The notes: a model not told the origin generated them from the sequence alone. A DNA stretch of 64,000 bases from Bacteroides rodentium JCM 16496 (GCF_000614125.1 NZ_BAKJ01000008.1:62001-126000), one strand, 5' to 3'. Counted from the stretch's first letter, positions 28,606 through 39,101 are shown. Made by a program: numbers and translations.

Positions 28606-28941
28606 GTGAGTGCAGCAAAAGCAAACAATAATCGTGATACATATAAAGCCACTGCCATCACACTGATTGTATTCGGCATTCTTTACTTGGTGGACAAATT
28701 GGTGCATTTTTCCGCAATCGGCTTGCCGTGGGTGATGAATAAGGATAATTTTCTGCTGTATACCGCAGTGATTTTTTTGCTGTTCAAGCATGACAAGTCG
28801 GTGGGATTGGTATTGACAGGCTTATGGCTGATATTGAACTTCGGGTTGATAACTGCCTTGCTCGGTACGATGTCGGCTTATCTGTTGCCGTTGGCATTGC
28901 TGGTATTAGGGGCTATTTTGTATTGGTTGGCAACAAGATAA
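28606..28941 (+). CDS. Small conserved integral membrane protein
   Basis: 111 residues starting at a GTG two bases after the nitroreductase stop (GGAGG sits just upstream of that stop and can serve as ribosome-binding site). Three or four hydrophobic segments: ATAITLIVFGILYLVDKLV, FLLYTAVIFLLF, VGLVLTGLWLILNFGLITAL and YLLPLALLVLGAILYWLA. No known function; probably translated with its neighbours. Confidence 0.75.
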   Translation: MSAAKANNNRDTYKATAITLIVFGILYLVDKLVHFSAIGLPWVMNKDNFLLYTAVIFLLFKHDKSVGLVLTGLWLILNFGLITALLGTMSAYLLPLALLVLGAILYWLATR

Positions 28942-28945
28942 GCGT

Positions 28946-29743
28946 ATGGCGGGAAGAAGTATAGAAGATACGTCTATTGCCTTTATCGGTGCCGGAAATC
29001 TGGCTACTAATCTGGCAAAGGCTCTTTATCGGAAAGGGTTCCGTATAGTGCAGGTCTACAGTCGTACAAAAGAATCGGCGCAGGAACTGGCACAGACGGT
29101 GGAGGCAGTATATACCACGGAGCTGCAGGCGGTTACGAAGGAGGCGCAGCTTTATATCGTTTCGCTGAAGGACGCGGCGTTTGTAGAATTATTACCCCAG
29201 ATTGTTTCTGGAAAGGAGAATGCTTTATGGGTGCATACAGCCGGCAGTATTCCTATGAATATTTGGCAGGGGCATGTAGCGCGTTATGGAGTGCTTTATC
29301 CGATGCAGACTTTCAGTAAGCAGCGTGAAGTGGATTTTGGACAGATACCGTGTTTTGTGGAAAGCAATTCGGAAGAGGATGTGCAGCTTCTGAAGGACAT
29401 CGCTTCCGCCCTATCGGAAAAAGTGTATGAAGCAAGTTCCGAGCAGCGCAAAAGTTTGCATCTGGCGGCCGTGTTTACGTGCAATTTTACCAATCACATG
29501 TATGTGTTGGCTGCTGAGCTGTTGAAAAAGTACGGGCTGCCGTTCGAGGCAATGCTCCCCTTGATAGACGAGACGGCCCGCAAGGTGCATGAGCTGGAAC
29601 CGCTTGCCGCACAGACAGGACCGGCTGTACGCTATGATGAGAATGTCATTGACGAGCATCTGCGGATGCTTGCCGATGAGCCGCAAATGCTGGAACTATA
29701 TCGGGAGATTAGCGAGAATATACATCGGTTGGCAATAAGATAG
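28946..29743 (+). CDS. Rossmann-fold/DUF2520 oxidoreductase-like protein
   Basis: Protein of 265 residues with an N-terminal NAD(P)-binding Rossmann fold (SIAFIGAGNLATNLAKAL, about residue 10-27) and a C-terminal helical DUF2520 domain (LHLAAVFTCNFTNHMYVLA). It resembles ProC-like/F420-dependent reductases in outline, but substrate is unknown. Starts four bases after the small membrane gene, same operon; followed by kdsC and maf. Confidence 0.85.
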   Translation: MAGRSIEDTSIAFIGAGNLATNLAKALYRKGFRIVQVYSRTKESAQELAQTVEAVYTTELQAVTKEAQLYIVSLKDAAFVELLPQIVSGKENALWVHTAGSIPMNIWQGHVARYGVLYPMQTFSKQREVDFGQIPCFVESNSEEDVQLLKDIASALSEKVYEASSEQRKSLHLAAVFTCNFTNHMYVLAAELLKKYGLPFEAMLPLIDETARKVHELEPLAAQTGPAVRYDENVIDEHLRMLADEPQMLELYREISENIHRLAIR

Positions 29744-29822
29744 CCGGATGCCGATGCTTGCCTCTTTTGAACTAATGTTTTGCTGTATATAGGTATATTA
29801 TAATGAACAAGAAAAAAGTGCA

Positions 29823-30353
29823 ATGAGTACCATAAACTATGATTTGAAAAAGATAAAAGCCCTTGTTTTTGATGTGGACGGTGTGCTGAGTGCCAATGTT
29901 ATCCCTATGAGTTCGGAGGGTGAGCCTCTGCGTACGGTCAACATAAAGGATGGTTATTCCCTGCATTTGGCTGCTAAGCAAGGTGTGTTGCTGGGTATAA
30001 TTACGGGTGGACGTACAGAAGCGGTCCGCAAGCGTTTTACTTCTTTAGGTTTTGAGGATGGAAATATCTATATGGGTTCTTCTGTTAAAATCCATGATTA
30101 CCATGACTTCCGTGACCGTCATGGCTTGAAGGACGAGGAAATATTGTATGTAGGTGATGATATTCCCGACTTGGAGGTGATGCGTGAGTGTGGTTTGCCG
30201 TGTTGTCCTAAGGATGCTGTGCCTGAGGTAAAGGCTGTGGCTCGCTATATTTCGTATACAGAAGGCGGTTATGGCTGTGGTCGCGACATTGTGGAACAGG
30301 TATTGAAAGTGCAAGGGCTTTGGATGGCAGATGAAAAAGCTTTTGGTTGGTAG
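29823..30353 (+). CDS. kdsC: KDO-8-phosphate phosphatase, HAD family
   Basis: Protein of 176 residues, the size of KdsC. HAD motifs: nucleophile pair in [10 protein letters not shown], motif II LGIITGG, lysine region near KRFTSLG, and motif [14 protein letters not shown]. KdsC removes phosphate from 3-deoxy-D-manno-octulosonate 8-phosphate in the cytoplasm, giving KDO for lipid A-core. It sits between the DUF2520 gene and maf on the same strand. Confidence 0.9.
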   Translation: MSTINYDLKKIKALVFDVDGVLSANVIPMSSEGEPLRTVNIKDGYSLHLAAKQGVLLGIITGGRTEAVRKRFTSLGFEDGNIYMGSSVKIHDYHDFRDRHGLKDEEILYVGDDIPDLEVMRECGLPCCPKDAVPEVKAVARYISYTEGGYGCGRDIVEQVLKVQGLWMADEKAFGW

Positions 30354-30396
30354 TTGTTTCAATCGTTAAATTGTAAATCGTCAAATCGTAAATGAC

Positions 30397-30981
30397 ATGA
30401 TGTTGGATAATCTGAAGAAATATAAGGTGATTCTTGCCTCTAACTCTCCGCGAAGGAAAGAATTGCTGGCTGGTTTGGGAGTGGAATATGAAGTAAGAAC
30501 TTTGTCCGATGTGGATGAATCTTATCCCGAGACGTTGCGGGGAGCGGATATTCCTCTCTACATATCCAGGGAAAAGGCGGATGCCTACCGTGATATGATG
30601 CATCCGGACGAATTGATGATTACGGCAGATACCATTGTCTGGTTGGATGGACAAGTTCTCGGAAAGCCCAAGAATAGGGAAGAAGCTATGCAGATGTTGC
30701 GCGACATGTCCGGACGTACCCATGAAGTGTTTACCGGTGTATGCATCACTACCACTGAGTGGCAACGCAGTTTTGCGGCGGCAACAGAAGTGCGTTTTGC
30801 CAAACTGAACGAAGAAGAAATTGCCTATTATGTGGACAAATACCAACCCATGGATAAAGCCGGAGCGTATGGTGTACAAGAGTGGATTGGATTCATTGGG
30901 GTGGAAAACATATCCGGGAGTTACTATAATATAATGGGGCTCCCCGTACAGAGGCTGTACAGGGAGTTGTTGGAGGTCTAA
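30397..30981 (+). CDS. maf: Maf-like nucleotide pyrophosphatase
   Basis: Maf family house-cleaning NTP pyrophosphatase (194 residues), likely dTTP/UTP type. Signature ILASNSPRRKELLAGLG at the N-terminus, DTIVWLDGQVLGKP and GRTHEVFTGV in the middle, and MDKAGAYGVQEWIG followed by GSYYNIMGLPV near the end. Start is ATG 30397 or the adjacent ATG 30400. The stop overlaps the end of the convergent TPR gene by four bases. Confidence 0.92.
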   Translation: MMLDNLKKYKVILASNSPRRKELLAGLGVEYEVRTLSDVDESYPETLRGADIPLYISREKADAYRDMMHPDELMITADTIVWLDGQVLGKPKNREEAMQMLRDMSGRTHEVFTGVCITTTEWQRSFAAATEVRFAKLNEEEIAYYVDKYQPMDKAGAYGVQEWIGFIGVENISGSYYNIMGLPVQRLYRELLEV

Positions 30982-33170
30982 ACCAGATCCATCATTAGAG
31001 GGATGTCTTTTTCACTGATTCCTTGTCTGACAAGTGTTTCTTTGTCTTTACCGAACATTTCTCTAAAAATCTCCTGCCCGCCATATTCCAAAGCTGCTTT
31101 ACTGTAAAGTTCTGCAGCTTTTTCTATTTTGCCCGTTCTCCAAGCAATATGTCCGGCATTGAGATAGTCTGCCGCGAGTGGTTTGGAGACGAGTATCTTT
31201 TCGTAATACTTCATTGCTTGCTCATACTTGCCGTTGACAAACGAACACCAGCCTATAGCACGCCATGCTTTGATGCAATTGCTTTCGATGAAATCAAGTT
31301 TGAAGAAATATTGCAGAGCCTCTTCATATCTTTCCAGTTCGGCAAGGCAGCTTCCGGCGTAGAAAAGGACATTATGGCTTTCCGGCTGGATTGCCTCCAC
31401 TTTCTTATAGTATTCCAGTGCAGAGGCAAAGTCCCTTATCTGCCGGTAGCACGTAGCGAGATGACGGATTGTCCAGACATGGTCGGGCTTTAGTACATCG
31501 GCTTTCAGGTAGGCGTCTATCGCTTCCTTATACCTCTTTTCCTTTTGCAGGCAATAGCCAGCCTTTTGGAAAATGTCTGCATTTGCATGGTTCAAGGCTA
31601 TCAATTCCTTATAAAGCTCCAATGCTTCTGCCGGGTGCTCTTTGCGGAAGTGGAAGTCGGCAATGGTAATCAGCAGCTCGGGTTTGCACAGGATCTCTTT
31701 GAGTGCCGGGATACGGTGCAGGGCAATCTCTTCCTTGAAGATGTCACGGAACTCGTGTCTGCGCTGGCTTAACTTGAAGAAACGGTATAAGTCGTGGACA
31801 TACTGGTTGCTGATGACATCCGGTCGTTCGGCATACTGCCGCAAAGCGGAGGATTTGCTTTCGTCCATGAGTGCGTCCAAATCCTGGGAAGTCATCTGGC
31901 TGAGCATCATCGTACGCTGTGACTGTGGTATATGTGCCATTGTAAAGCAAAGGGAATACTTGTCACTATTGCAGAAGAAACCGGATTGGAGGATAAGGGA
32001 GAGGATGGCATTGTCTCCGGTAGGCTTGAATCCGAATTCCTTGATGATGCTGGAGTGATGCATGTCGAACGGATAGAACCAGTTGTACGGTTCCTTAAAG
32101 AACGGATAAGTCTTGAGTTGTGCAAACGTACTCATATAGACATCAGCACCTTCCAGCTGTAATTCGTTCATCTCTCGTATCTTGTCTCCCAGTCCGGAAC
32201 TTTCAAAAGCTTTCTCCCAATCCGGATTAAGATCGTTTTCCTCAGGGTTCTCTTCAAAACCGAACTTCATGTTGCGCATGATGTTCACATTCCTCATCAT
32301 CTCCGGAATGATTTCTTCACGCATCTTCTTGTCTATCTTTTCCGTTTCCTGGCTACGGAGCAGCTCGATGTAAATACGGTTCAGTTGCTTGCCGAAACTG
32401 CCGTCTTCATTGAGCAGGGAAAGGCGGGCTGTCAATTCGGGATAAAGCGACAAACGGGTGGGATGAAAAAGAAGAGCAAAAACGATACCTACCAAAGCCC
32501 GTTGGTTTACTTGCGTATTGGCATGCGTTACGGCGTCCAGCAACCATGAGAATTTACGGGTATCAAAGCATTCCATCAGACTGAGCATGACGGCACTGGT
32601 GAACAGGCACAAATCATTGACGGGAAGCATTTCTGATTCCAGTAATCCTTTGGCTTGCTGTTCGTCTTCTGCAGACCAGTTGCTGTTACTCCATGTGGAA
32701 AGGAAAAGAACCTGGGCGGTTTGTTCGTGCCGTTGCAGTACGGCGTCCATACCCTGGTTGTCCGGCATCAGCTGACAAACGGCCAAGTCATCAGGGAAAG
32801 ATTCCAATACCTTCTGCAGTGTGGCAATGCCGTATTCTTTGGGGAGGCGTTCCCGGTTATTGCGCAGGGAATGGTAATAGTGTGTGGAAACTCCGTCGAG
32901 GAAAGACAGACGTGCCTGGTCGGCGACTTCCCAAGTTTCGGTCAGAATCTGGCGATATACTTTCTGTCGTTCAGGATCGTCGATTCCCTGGCGCATGTAT
33001 TGCAGCATGTACTGATAGGATGTCTGAGCTTGTTCCAAGCGGTTGCGGAGTGTCCAGTCACCGCTGTTCCAAAGAAAGGCTTCCAGTTGGGATTGTGCTT
33101 CCTTCAGCCGTTGCTGCTTGAGTAGAGTAACGATATGCTGATATTGTTCTTGTATGGCTTGTTCGTTCAT
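30978..33170 (-). CDS. Tetratricopeptide-repeat protein
   Basis: Cytoplasmic protein of 730 residues, no signal peptide. The C-terminal third contains consecutive TPR units (for example AEALELYKELIALNHANADI, YKEAIDAYLKADVLKPDHVW, FASALEYYKKVEAIQPESHN, YEQAMKYYEKILVSKPLAAD). The N-terminal 450 residues are helical and unrecognised. Probably a scaffold; the partner is unknown. Tail-to-tail with maf. Confidence 0.85.
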   Translation of the reverse strand: MNEQAIQEQYQHIVTLLKQQRLKEAQSQLEAFLWNSGDWTLRNRLEQAQTSYQYMLQYMRQGIDDPERQKVYRQILTETWEVADQARLSFLDGVSTHYYHSLRNNRERLPKEYGIATLQKVLESFPDDLAVCQLMPDNQGMDAVLQRHEQTAQVLFLSTWSNSNWSAEDEQQAKGLLESEMLPVNDLCLFTSAVMLSLMECFDTRKFSWLLDAVTHANTQVNQRALVGIVFALLFHPTRLSLYPELTARLSLLNEDGSFGKQLNRIYIELLRSQETEKIDKKMREEIIPEMMRNVNIMRNMKFGFEENPEENDLNPDWEKAFESSGLGDKIREMNELQLEGADVYMSTFAQLKTYPFFKEPYNWFYPFDMHHSSIIKEFGFKPTGDNAILSLILQSGFFCNSDKYSLCFTMAHIPQSQRTMMLSQMTSQDLDALMDESKSSALRQYAERPDVISNQYVHDLYRFFKLSQRRHEFRDIFKEEIALHRIPALKEILCKPELLITIADFHFRKEHPAEALELYKELIALNHANADIFQKAGYCLQKEKRYKEAIDAYLKADVLKPDHVWTIRHLATCYRQIRDFASALEYYKKVEAIQPESHNVLFYAGSCLAELERYEEALQYFFKLDFIESNCIKAWRAIGWCSFVNGKYEQAMKYYEKILVSKPLAADYLNAGHIAWRTGKIEKAAELYSKAALEYGGQEIFREMFGKDKETLVRQGISEKDIPLMMDLV

Positions 33171-33251
33171 AAATCAGTCTCTTTTGGGGTATGTATTTTA
33201 TAAAACTACAAAAAGGATGCCAAAAAGTTCATAAATTTCCATTTCCCCATC

Positions 33252-34275
33252 TCAGAAACGAACTTGCAACTGTGCTTGAAGCAGGTTTGAGTTTTCTCCT
33301 TTATGGCGGTTACAGTATGTATACTGGGCTTGCAGACGGCATTTGGGATAGAACCAATACTGTACACCTGCTACATAATTGGTCTGTTTATCGGAAATAG
33401 TTTTATTTTTGTTGAAATAGTCATAAGAGGCTATTACGTCAAATTTGGGAAGCACATGCAGATACGGTTGCATAGTAACCGTCACTTTTAACGTGTCCGT
33501 CTTCTCCAGCCAAATATTCCGTACGTACATCTACGGATTTTGTTTTGATGGTGGCACCTGCCGACCAGCGGTTTCGGGTGTAATTCTCTCCTATGGCTAT
33601 GTCCGGATTAATGGAAGAAGCGGCTACGGCGCATCCTTTCCCTTTAACAAAGGAACCGCCGACGGACAACCATTTCAATGGATGTACCATAAGGCTGCCT
33701 ACAATATCTTTCTGATTGTTTTTATCTTTTAGGTTGATGCCTTGTCCGTTCATGATGGCAAGGTTATAAGTCATCAAAGAGTCGAACAAGTCTCCATAAA
33801 TCAACAATCCCATATCACGACCGCTTGCAGAGCCATACAACGGATCACTGCCATTGATACCGGCCAGGTAATTGACGGCTTGAGAATAACAGTTTATTAA
33901 TTCGACAAAGCAGGGAGACATTGGGTTCTCAATGGTATACATGGTTTTGAACTGTCCGATACGTGCTGTGAGCTGGGGTAGAAAGCGGTATTCCGTGTAG
34001 GCTTCCAGGATTTTTCCGGTATTGGCAAAGCTGTACATGAAGTAAGCCGACCATTTATCGGTGATTTTACCGCGCGCCATGAAGATAACTCTCTTTATAT
34101 CGAAAGTATTGCTGGTACCTTCGCCCGCATCATCGTATGTATATCCCACTTGGGCATAGCCGGAGAGGGAAATGCGGTCTTTTAAAGTGTTGACTACATC
34201 ATTCAGACAAGCATCTTGTGCTTTCAGGATGCATGTGGCTGATAAAAGGATGCAGGATAGTAGAATTCGTTTCAT
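33252..34275 (-). CDS. Outer-membrane porin (OprO/OprP-like), frameshift near 33470
   Basis: Beta-barrel porin of about 340 residues with signal peptide MKRILLSCILL..ILKAQD (start at 34275, not further upstream, which would run into pgk). ISLSGYAQVGYTYDD, IGQFKTMYTIENPMSP and the final LQVRF are typical of phosphate-selective porin-like proteins of Bacteroidetes. The frame changes near 33470 (one extra base or two missing): upstream reads DGYYA, downstream PYLHVLPKFDVIASYDYF. Substrate unknown. Downstream of pgk behind a terminator. Confidence 0.8.
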
Positions 34276-34295
34276 TATAGGGATAAGGATAGTAG

Positions 34296-34332
34296 TAAAA
34301 AAGGCAACCCTTTTTTCAAAGAGCTGCCTTTG
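34296..34332 (-). terminator. Rho-independent terminator after pgk
   Basis: On the minus strand AAAGGCA..CTTT pairs with AAAG..TGCCTTT, ending in TTTTTT, 20 bases after the pgk stop and before the porin gene. Confidence 0.65.
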
Positions 34333-34351
34333 GGTGTTATTTTGCTTGTTT

Positions 34352-35608
34352 TTATTCGTTGATAGCAGCGATACCCGGAAGAACTTTTCCTTCGATTGCT
34401 TCGAGCAATGCACCGCCACCGGTAGATACGTAAGACACGCCGCTTGCCAAGCCGAACTTGTTGACACAAGCTACAGAGTCACCGCCACCTACGAGTGAGA
34501 AAGCACCGTTCTTGGTAGCTTCTACGATAGCTTCGCCTACAGCGCGTGAACCGTGAGTGAAGTTCTCGAATTCGAATACACCCGTCGGACCGTTCCAAAG
34601 GATGGTCTTGGAGTTCTTGATGACATCTGCAAAGATCTTTTCAGTCTCAGGACCGATATCAAGACCTTCCCAGCCATCAGGAATTTCGTCAACCGGGCAG
34701 AACTTGGTGTTGGCATCGTTGGAGAAAGAATCGGCAATCTTGGCATCAACAGCCAAAACAAGGTTTACGCCTTTTTCTTTTGCTTTCTTCACCAGGTCAA
34801 GAGCCAAATCCAGTTTGTCATCTTCGCAGATAGAAATACCGATTTTGCCGCCCATGGCTTTGGTGAAAGTATAAGTCATACCGCCGGCAATAATCAGGTT
34901 GTCTACCTTGTTCAGCAGGTTTTCAATGATTTCAATCTTGGAAGAAACCTTGGAACCACCCATGATGGCAGTAAACGGACGTTGGATATCGTTCAATACT
35001 TTATCAACTGCCTTTACTTCTTTTTCCATCAGGTAACCGAACATCTTGTTGTCCTTGTCGAAATATTTAGCGATCAATGCAGTAGAAGCGTGTGCACGGT
35101 GAGCGGTACCGAAAGCGTCGTTTACATAGCAATCTGCATAAGAAGCCAATTTCTTGGTGAATTCTTTCTGGCTTTCCTTAACAGCAGCTTTGGCAGCCTT
35201 CTTTTCTTCGTCTGTAGCATCTTCGGCCAAACCGCGGGGTTTGCCTTCCTCTTCAGCGTAGAAACGGAGGTTCTCGAGCAACAACACTTCACCCGGTTGC
35301 AGAGCAGCGGCCTTTACGGCAGCTTCTTCACCCATGCAGTCGTTAGCAAATTGCACCTCAACACCCAACAGCTCTTCGAGATGCTTCAGAATGTGCTTCA
35401 AAGAGAACTTGTCAGCCGGACCTTTCGGACGACCGAGGTGAGAACCGATAATTACACTACCGCCATCGGCCAAAATCTTCTTCAATGTAGGAAGAGCGGC
35501 ACGCATACGGGTATCATCTGTAATGTTAAAGTTTTCGTCCAAGGGTACGTTGAAGTCCACACGAACGAATGCCTTTTTTCCGGCAAAGTTAAATTGATCA
35601 ATTGTCAT
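34352..35608 (-). CDS. pgk: Phosphoglycerate kinase
   Basis: Glycolytic enzyme of 418 residues: 1,3-bisphosphoglycerate + ADP to 3-phosphoglycerate + ATP. Starts [20 protein letters not shown] with [10 protein letters not shown]; substrate motifs [31 protein letters not shown], nucleotide loop [14 protein letters not shown], and [14 protein letters not shown] at the end. Full length. Preceded by a good -7 promoter element and followed by a terminator, so a single-gene unit. Confidence 0.97.
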   Translation of the reverse strand: MTIDQFNFAGKKAFVRVDFNVPLDENFNITDDTRMRAALPTLKKILADGGSVIIGSHLGRPKGPADKFSLKHILKHLEELLGVEVQFANDCMGEEAAVKAAALQPGEVLLLENLRFYAEEEGKPRGLAEDATDEEKKAAKAAVKESQKEFTKKLASYADCYVNDAFGTAHRAHASTALIAKYFDKDNKMFGYLMEKEVKAVDKVLNDIQRPFTAIMGGSKVSSKIEIIENLLNKVDNLIIAGGMTYTFTKAMGGKIGISICEDDKLDLALDLVKKAKEKGVNLVLAVDAKIADSFSNDANTKFCPVDEIPDGWEGLDIGPETEKIFADVIKNSKTILWNGPTGVFEFENFTHGSRAVGEAIVEATKNGAFSLVGGGDSVACVNKFGLASGVSYVSTGGGALLEAIEGKVLPGIAAINE

Positions 35609-35656
35609 AATACTCTATTTTATTTAAAAGTGTTACTAAATTCTTTTTAGTGAGCG

Positions 35657-35664
35657 CAAAGTTA
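35657..35664 (-). promoter_or_regulatory. Bacteroides -7 element (TAACTTTG) for pgk
   Basis: On the minus strand TAACTTTG matches TAnnTTTG, about 49 bases before the pgk ATG, within the nth-pgk gap. Confidence 0.45.
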
Positions 35665-35699
35665 GCATTTATTTCTTTTTTTTGCTATGAAACCGTTGT

Positions 35700-36374
35700 T
35701 TATTCTTTGTCTTTGCCGCTCTCTTTGCTAACTTTATATTTCTGGCAGTAATATTTGCACATTAATTGCAAACCGCAGGTATCACATTGTGGAGTACGTG
35801 CCTGGCATACATAGCGACCGTGCAGGATAAGCCAGTGGTGAGCTATGGGGATGTCTGTTTCAGGTATATGTTTTACCAATTCTTTTTCGACACTGAACGG
35901 AGTTGTACATTTGTCTGATACGAGACCCAGGCGATGGCTGACGCGGAACACGTGTGTGTCTACTGCCATAGCCGCTTTGTTGAAAACGACGGATTGGATG
36001 ACATTGGCTGTTTTGCGGCCTACGCCGGGCAGTTTTACCAGTTCTTCGAGGGTATTGGGGACCTCACTGTTAAAGTCTTTCACCAGCATCTGGGCCATGC
36101 CTACAAGATGCTTGGCCTTGTTGTTGGGATAGGACACGCTGCGGATATACTCGTATACCACGTCGGGAGTCGTAGCGGCGAGTGCTTCGGGAGTAGGGAA
36201 GTCCCGGTAAAGGGCAGGGGTAATCATATTAACGCGTTTGTCTGTACACTGTGCAGAGAGAATAACCGCTATCAACAGTTCGAACGGATTGTCATAATGC
36301 AACTCTGTTTCGGCTATGGGACGGTTTTCCCTAAACCAAGCAAGGATTTTTTCATAACGCTCTTTCTTTCTCAT
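35700..36374 (-). CDS. nth: Endonuclease III (DNA glycosylase/AP lyase)
   Basis: Base-excision repair enzyme, 224 residues. Helix-hairpin-helix LPGVGRKTANV with catalytic Lys in the HhH, catalytic Asp in AVDTHVFRVSHRLG, and a 4Fe-4S site near the C-terminus with cysteines spaced C-x6-C-x2-C-x5-C (CQARTPQCDTCGLQLMC...). Its ATG overlaps the stop of the upstream MFS gene (ATGA), so the two are coupled. Confidence 0.95.
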   Translation of the reverse strand: MRKKERYEKILAWFRENRPIAETELHYDNPFELLIAVILSAQCTDKRVNMITPALYRDFPTPEALAATTPDVVYEYIRSVSYPNNKAKHLVGMAQMLVKDFNSEVPNTLEELVKLPGVGRKTANVIQSVVFNKAAMAVDTHVFRVSHRLGLVSDKCTTPFSVEKELVKHIPETDIPIAHHWLILHGRYVCQARTPQCDTCGLQLMCKYYCQKYKVSKESGKDKE

Positions 36375-37566
36375 CTTAATTTGTTTTTATGATAGTGAGG
36401 AGATACTTTCAGGTTGAAATAGAAGATGGAGATAACCGTGAGGCAGGCCCCGAAGAGATAGGCTTTGTCAAAACTGCTAATCTCGGCAATATATCCGCCT
36501 GTCAGCATACCGATGCCAATACCTACATCCCAAGAAGTGAGGTAAGTGGAGGTAGCTGTTCCCCGCTGGCTGTTGGGAGCCAAGTTGACAAACAGCGTGT
36601 TGTATGCCGGAAACATGATACCGAATCCTACTCCAAGCAGCAGGGCTACGACGAAGAATACAATACTGCACATCACATCGTCCCACCGAATGACGTAAAC
36701 GCATGTTGATAGCAGGAAGAAACTGGATGCCACGATATAGAGTCCTGCTGCAATGACTTGTGTTATTTTCCCTTTATCACTAATTTTCCCGAAAATATGC
36801 GTGAGATTGCCATACCCGCCGCCATGAAAGTGAAGAAGAAGCCTGTGGTGACGTGCAGGCCGATTTCCCGGGCATACATGGCTACATAGTTGGTTGTCAT
36901 TCCGTAAGGAATAGACAGCAGCAGCAAGCTTACACCTGCCGGAATGCCTTTCAGCAGAATGAAGCGGTCCAGCGATATAGGTTCCCTCTTTACAGGAGGT
37001 TTATAGGGCGTTTTCACCAATGAGGCACAGATGAATCCGGCGAGGCAAGAGCAGAGTGAACAGCAAAAAATGGTAGTGAAACTCATGCCGGCATCATGCA
37101 GAAAGAGTCCCGACATAGGACCTACAGCCATCGCAATGTTGTTGGACAGCCCGTAATATCCAAGTCCCTCTCCACGTCTGGATGAAGGCATAATATCAAT
37201 GACTACAGTATTGCCGGCTACTGTCACCATGCCGAACGAAAACCCATGTATGATTCTGAATAAGATGAACAAGGTGAGCGCCCCCGCAATGATATACCCT
37301 GCGAATATGCTCATAAAAATAAAGTACGCCAGCAAATACAGAGGTTTGCGTGCAAAACTATCCAAGAAGTAACCGGAAAAAGGACGGATGCACAAGGCGG
37401 CTACCGTATAACATGAGAGAATAATACCTATGGTAGAGCTTCCAACACTGAATACTTCCGATAAATAAAACGGTAGTACAGGAATCAACAGCCAAAAGCC
37501 AAAGTATAGTAGAAAGTTGGCTGCAAGGATAAAGCAATAGCCGGGAGTAATGAGCCTGTCTTTCAT
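36371..37566 (-). CDS. MFS transporter (frameshift near 36770)
   Basis: Major facilitator with about 12 helices and 398 residues after repair. N-terminal half includes the A-loop region SGYFLDSFARKPLYLLAY. The frame breaks at GKLVIKGK-stop; adding one G (GTGAT to GTGGAT) gives GKLVDKGKITQVIAAGLYIV and continues to the natural end. Broad similarity to drug/sugar efflux permeases; substrate unknown. Translationally coupled to nth. Confidence 0.85.
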
Positions 37567-37601
37567 CGGATGGATATTTTAAAAGGTATATCAAAATACT
37601 T

Positions 37602-37698
37602 ATTCACCACAGATTACACGGATTTACACAGAGAAGATTCTTTTATACCAGCATCTTTAAAAATGAATCTGTGTAAATCCGTGTAATCTGTGGTGAAT
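37602..37698. repeat. Perfect 30-bp inverted repeat between pheS and the MFS gene
   Basis: Arms 37602-37631 and 37669-37698 are exact reverse complements (tips ATTCACCACAGATTACACGG / CCGTGTAATCTGTGGTGAAT) around a 37-base loop. Dispersed Bacteroides intergenic repeat type; a related copy with the same TTCACCACAGA tips lies at 63564-63670. It may act as terminator or mRNA-stabilising hairpin. Confidence 0.85.
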
Positions 37699-37710
37699 GC
37701 AGCTCTTGAA

Positions 37711-38745
37711 TTAGTAAGCGCTCTCGAATTCTTTCAAGAAGCGTGTGTCATTTTCAGAGAACATACGAAGGTCTTTTACCTGGTATTTCAGGTTGGTGAT
37801 GCGTTCGATACCCATGCCGAGGGCATAGCCGCTGTACACCTTGCTGTCGATACCGTTCAGTTCCAGTACATTCGGGTCTACCATACCGCATCCCAGAATT
37901 TCTACCCAGCCCGTGTGCTTGCAGAAGGGGCAGCCCTTGCCACCGCAGATGTTGCAGCTGATGTCCATTTCGGCACTTGGCTCTGTGAAGGGGAAGTAGG
38001 AGGGACGCAGACGGATTTTCGTATCACTGCCGAACATCTCCTGGGCAAAAAGCAGTAAAGCCTGCTTCAGGTCGGTGAAAGATACATTGCGGTCTACGTA
38101 CAAGGCTTCTACCTGGTGGAAGAATGCGTGTGCACGGTAGCTGATGGCTTCATTACGGTATACACGTCCCGGACAAAGCACGCGGATAGGAGGCTGTGTA
38201 GTCTCCATGACACGGCTTTGCACGCTGGAAGTGTGTGTGCGGAGAATGATGCTGTGCGATACGTTTTCTGTATCATTTTCGATGAAGAATGTATCCTGCA
38301 TGTCGCGTGCCGGATGGTCTTCGGCAAAATTCATGGAGGAGAATACGTGCCAGTCATCTTCCATTTCCGGTCCATCGGCAATGTTAAATCCCATACGGGC
38401 AAATATATCGATGATTTCGTTTCTCACGATGGAGAGCGGATGGCGGGTTCCTAATTCTACCGGGTAGGCTGAACGGGTCAAGTCAATATCGTCGCAGCCG
38501 GTATCCTGGCTTTCGAACTGTTCTTTCAAAGCGGCAATCTTTTCTTGTGCTTTGTTTTTCAGTTCGTTCAAGCGCATACCCACCTCTTTTTTCTGTTCGG
38601 CGGCTACATTGCGGAAATCTGCCATCAAGTCATTGATGGCTCCTTTTTTACTGAGGTACTTGATGCGGAGTGCCTCTAATTCCTCGGCGTTAGCGGCTTT
38701 CAGCGCCTCTACTTCCTGCAGAAGCTGATTGATTTTAGCTATCAT
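37711..38745 (-). CDS. pheS: Phenylalanyl-tRNA synthetase alpha subunit
   Basis: Class II aminoacyl-tRNA synthetase catalytic subunit, 344 residues. N-terminal coiled coil, then GTRHPLSIVRNEIIDIFARM, motif 2 RTHTSSVQSRVM and RVYRNEAISYRAHAFFHQVE, the FTEPSAEMDI and GCGMVDPNVL segments and GMGIERITNL motif 3. Full length. Charges tRNA-Phe together with PheT, which is not in the window. Confidence 0.97.
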   Translation of the reverse strand: MIAKINQLLQEVEALKAANAEELEALRIKYLSKKGAINDLMADFRNVAAEQKKEVGMRLNELKNKAQEKIAALKEQFESQDTGCDDIDLTRSAYPVELGTRHPLSIVRNEIIDIFARMGFNIADGPEMEDDWHVFSSMNFAEDHPARDMQDTFFIENDTENVSHSIILRTHTSSVQSRVMETTQPPIRVLCPGRVYRNEAISYRAHAFFHQVEALYVDRNVSFTDLKQALLLFAQEMFGSDTKIRLRPSYFPFTEPSAEMDISCNICGGKGCPFCKHTGWVEILGCGMVDPNVLELNGIDSKVYSGYALGMGIERITNLKYQVKDLRMFSENDTRFLKEFESAY

Positions 38746-38785
38746 ATCGTTGTTATCTTATTTATTTTCTAAGTTAAAAACGGTG

Positions 38786-38793
38786 CAAAGATA
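38786..38793 (-). promoter_or_regulatory. Bacteroides -7 element (TATCTTTG) for pheS
   Basis: TATCTTTG on the minus strand, 41 bases before the pheS ATG; matches TAnnTTTG. Confidence 0.45.
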
Positions 38794-38977
38794 CAATATT
38801 ATCATTGTTTTGCCTCCACTTGGGGAAGATAATTTGGTATCAGTGGTACAAAATTTTATGTGAAGAAGAAATGATAGAGGATAGGAGAAAAAGCGATATA
38901 TATGTAAAAGTCTTCATATTGTTTATGGAAAAAACATAAATGAGCGTTGTTTAGTGACTTTTAAAATATACTTTTAC

Positions 38978-38985
38978 TATCTTTG
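38978..38985 (+). promoter_or_regulatory. Bacteroides -7 element (TATCTTTG) for the metalloprotease operon
   Basis: TATCTTTG matches TAnnTTTG. The gene's ATG is at 39102, leaving a leader of about 110 bases. The 356-base gap from pheS holds this promoter and the divergent pheS promoter and nothing else recognised. Confidence 0.45.
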
Positions 38986-39101
38986 CGCCCCGTTTACCGT
39001 TCTATGGAGGTAGAACAGACTGGCGGTTGGTATTTATTAACATACGTCAAAGAGAGAGAGTTAACGGACTAATTGTTGCATTAAAGTTAGAGTTTGAATT
39101 G

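Noticed and set aside
34276..34467. N-terminal extension of the porin
   Set aside because: It would overlap the pgk coding region and terminator; the signal peptide begins at 34275.
39027..39101. Upstream start for the metalloprotease
   Set aside because: The extra 25 residues precede a clear signal peptide beginning at 39102 and read as leader sequence.
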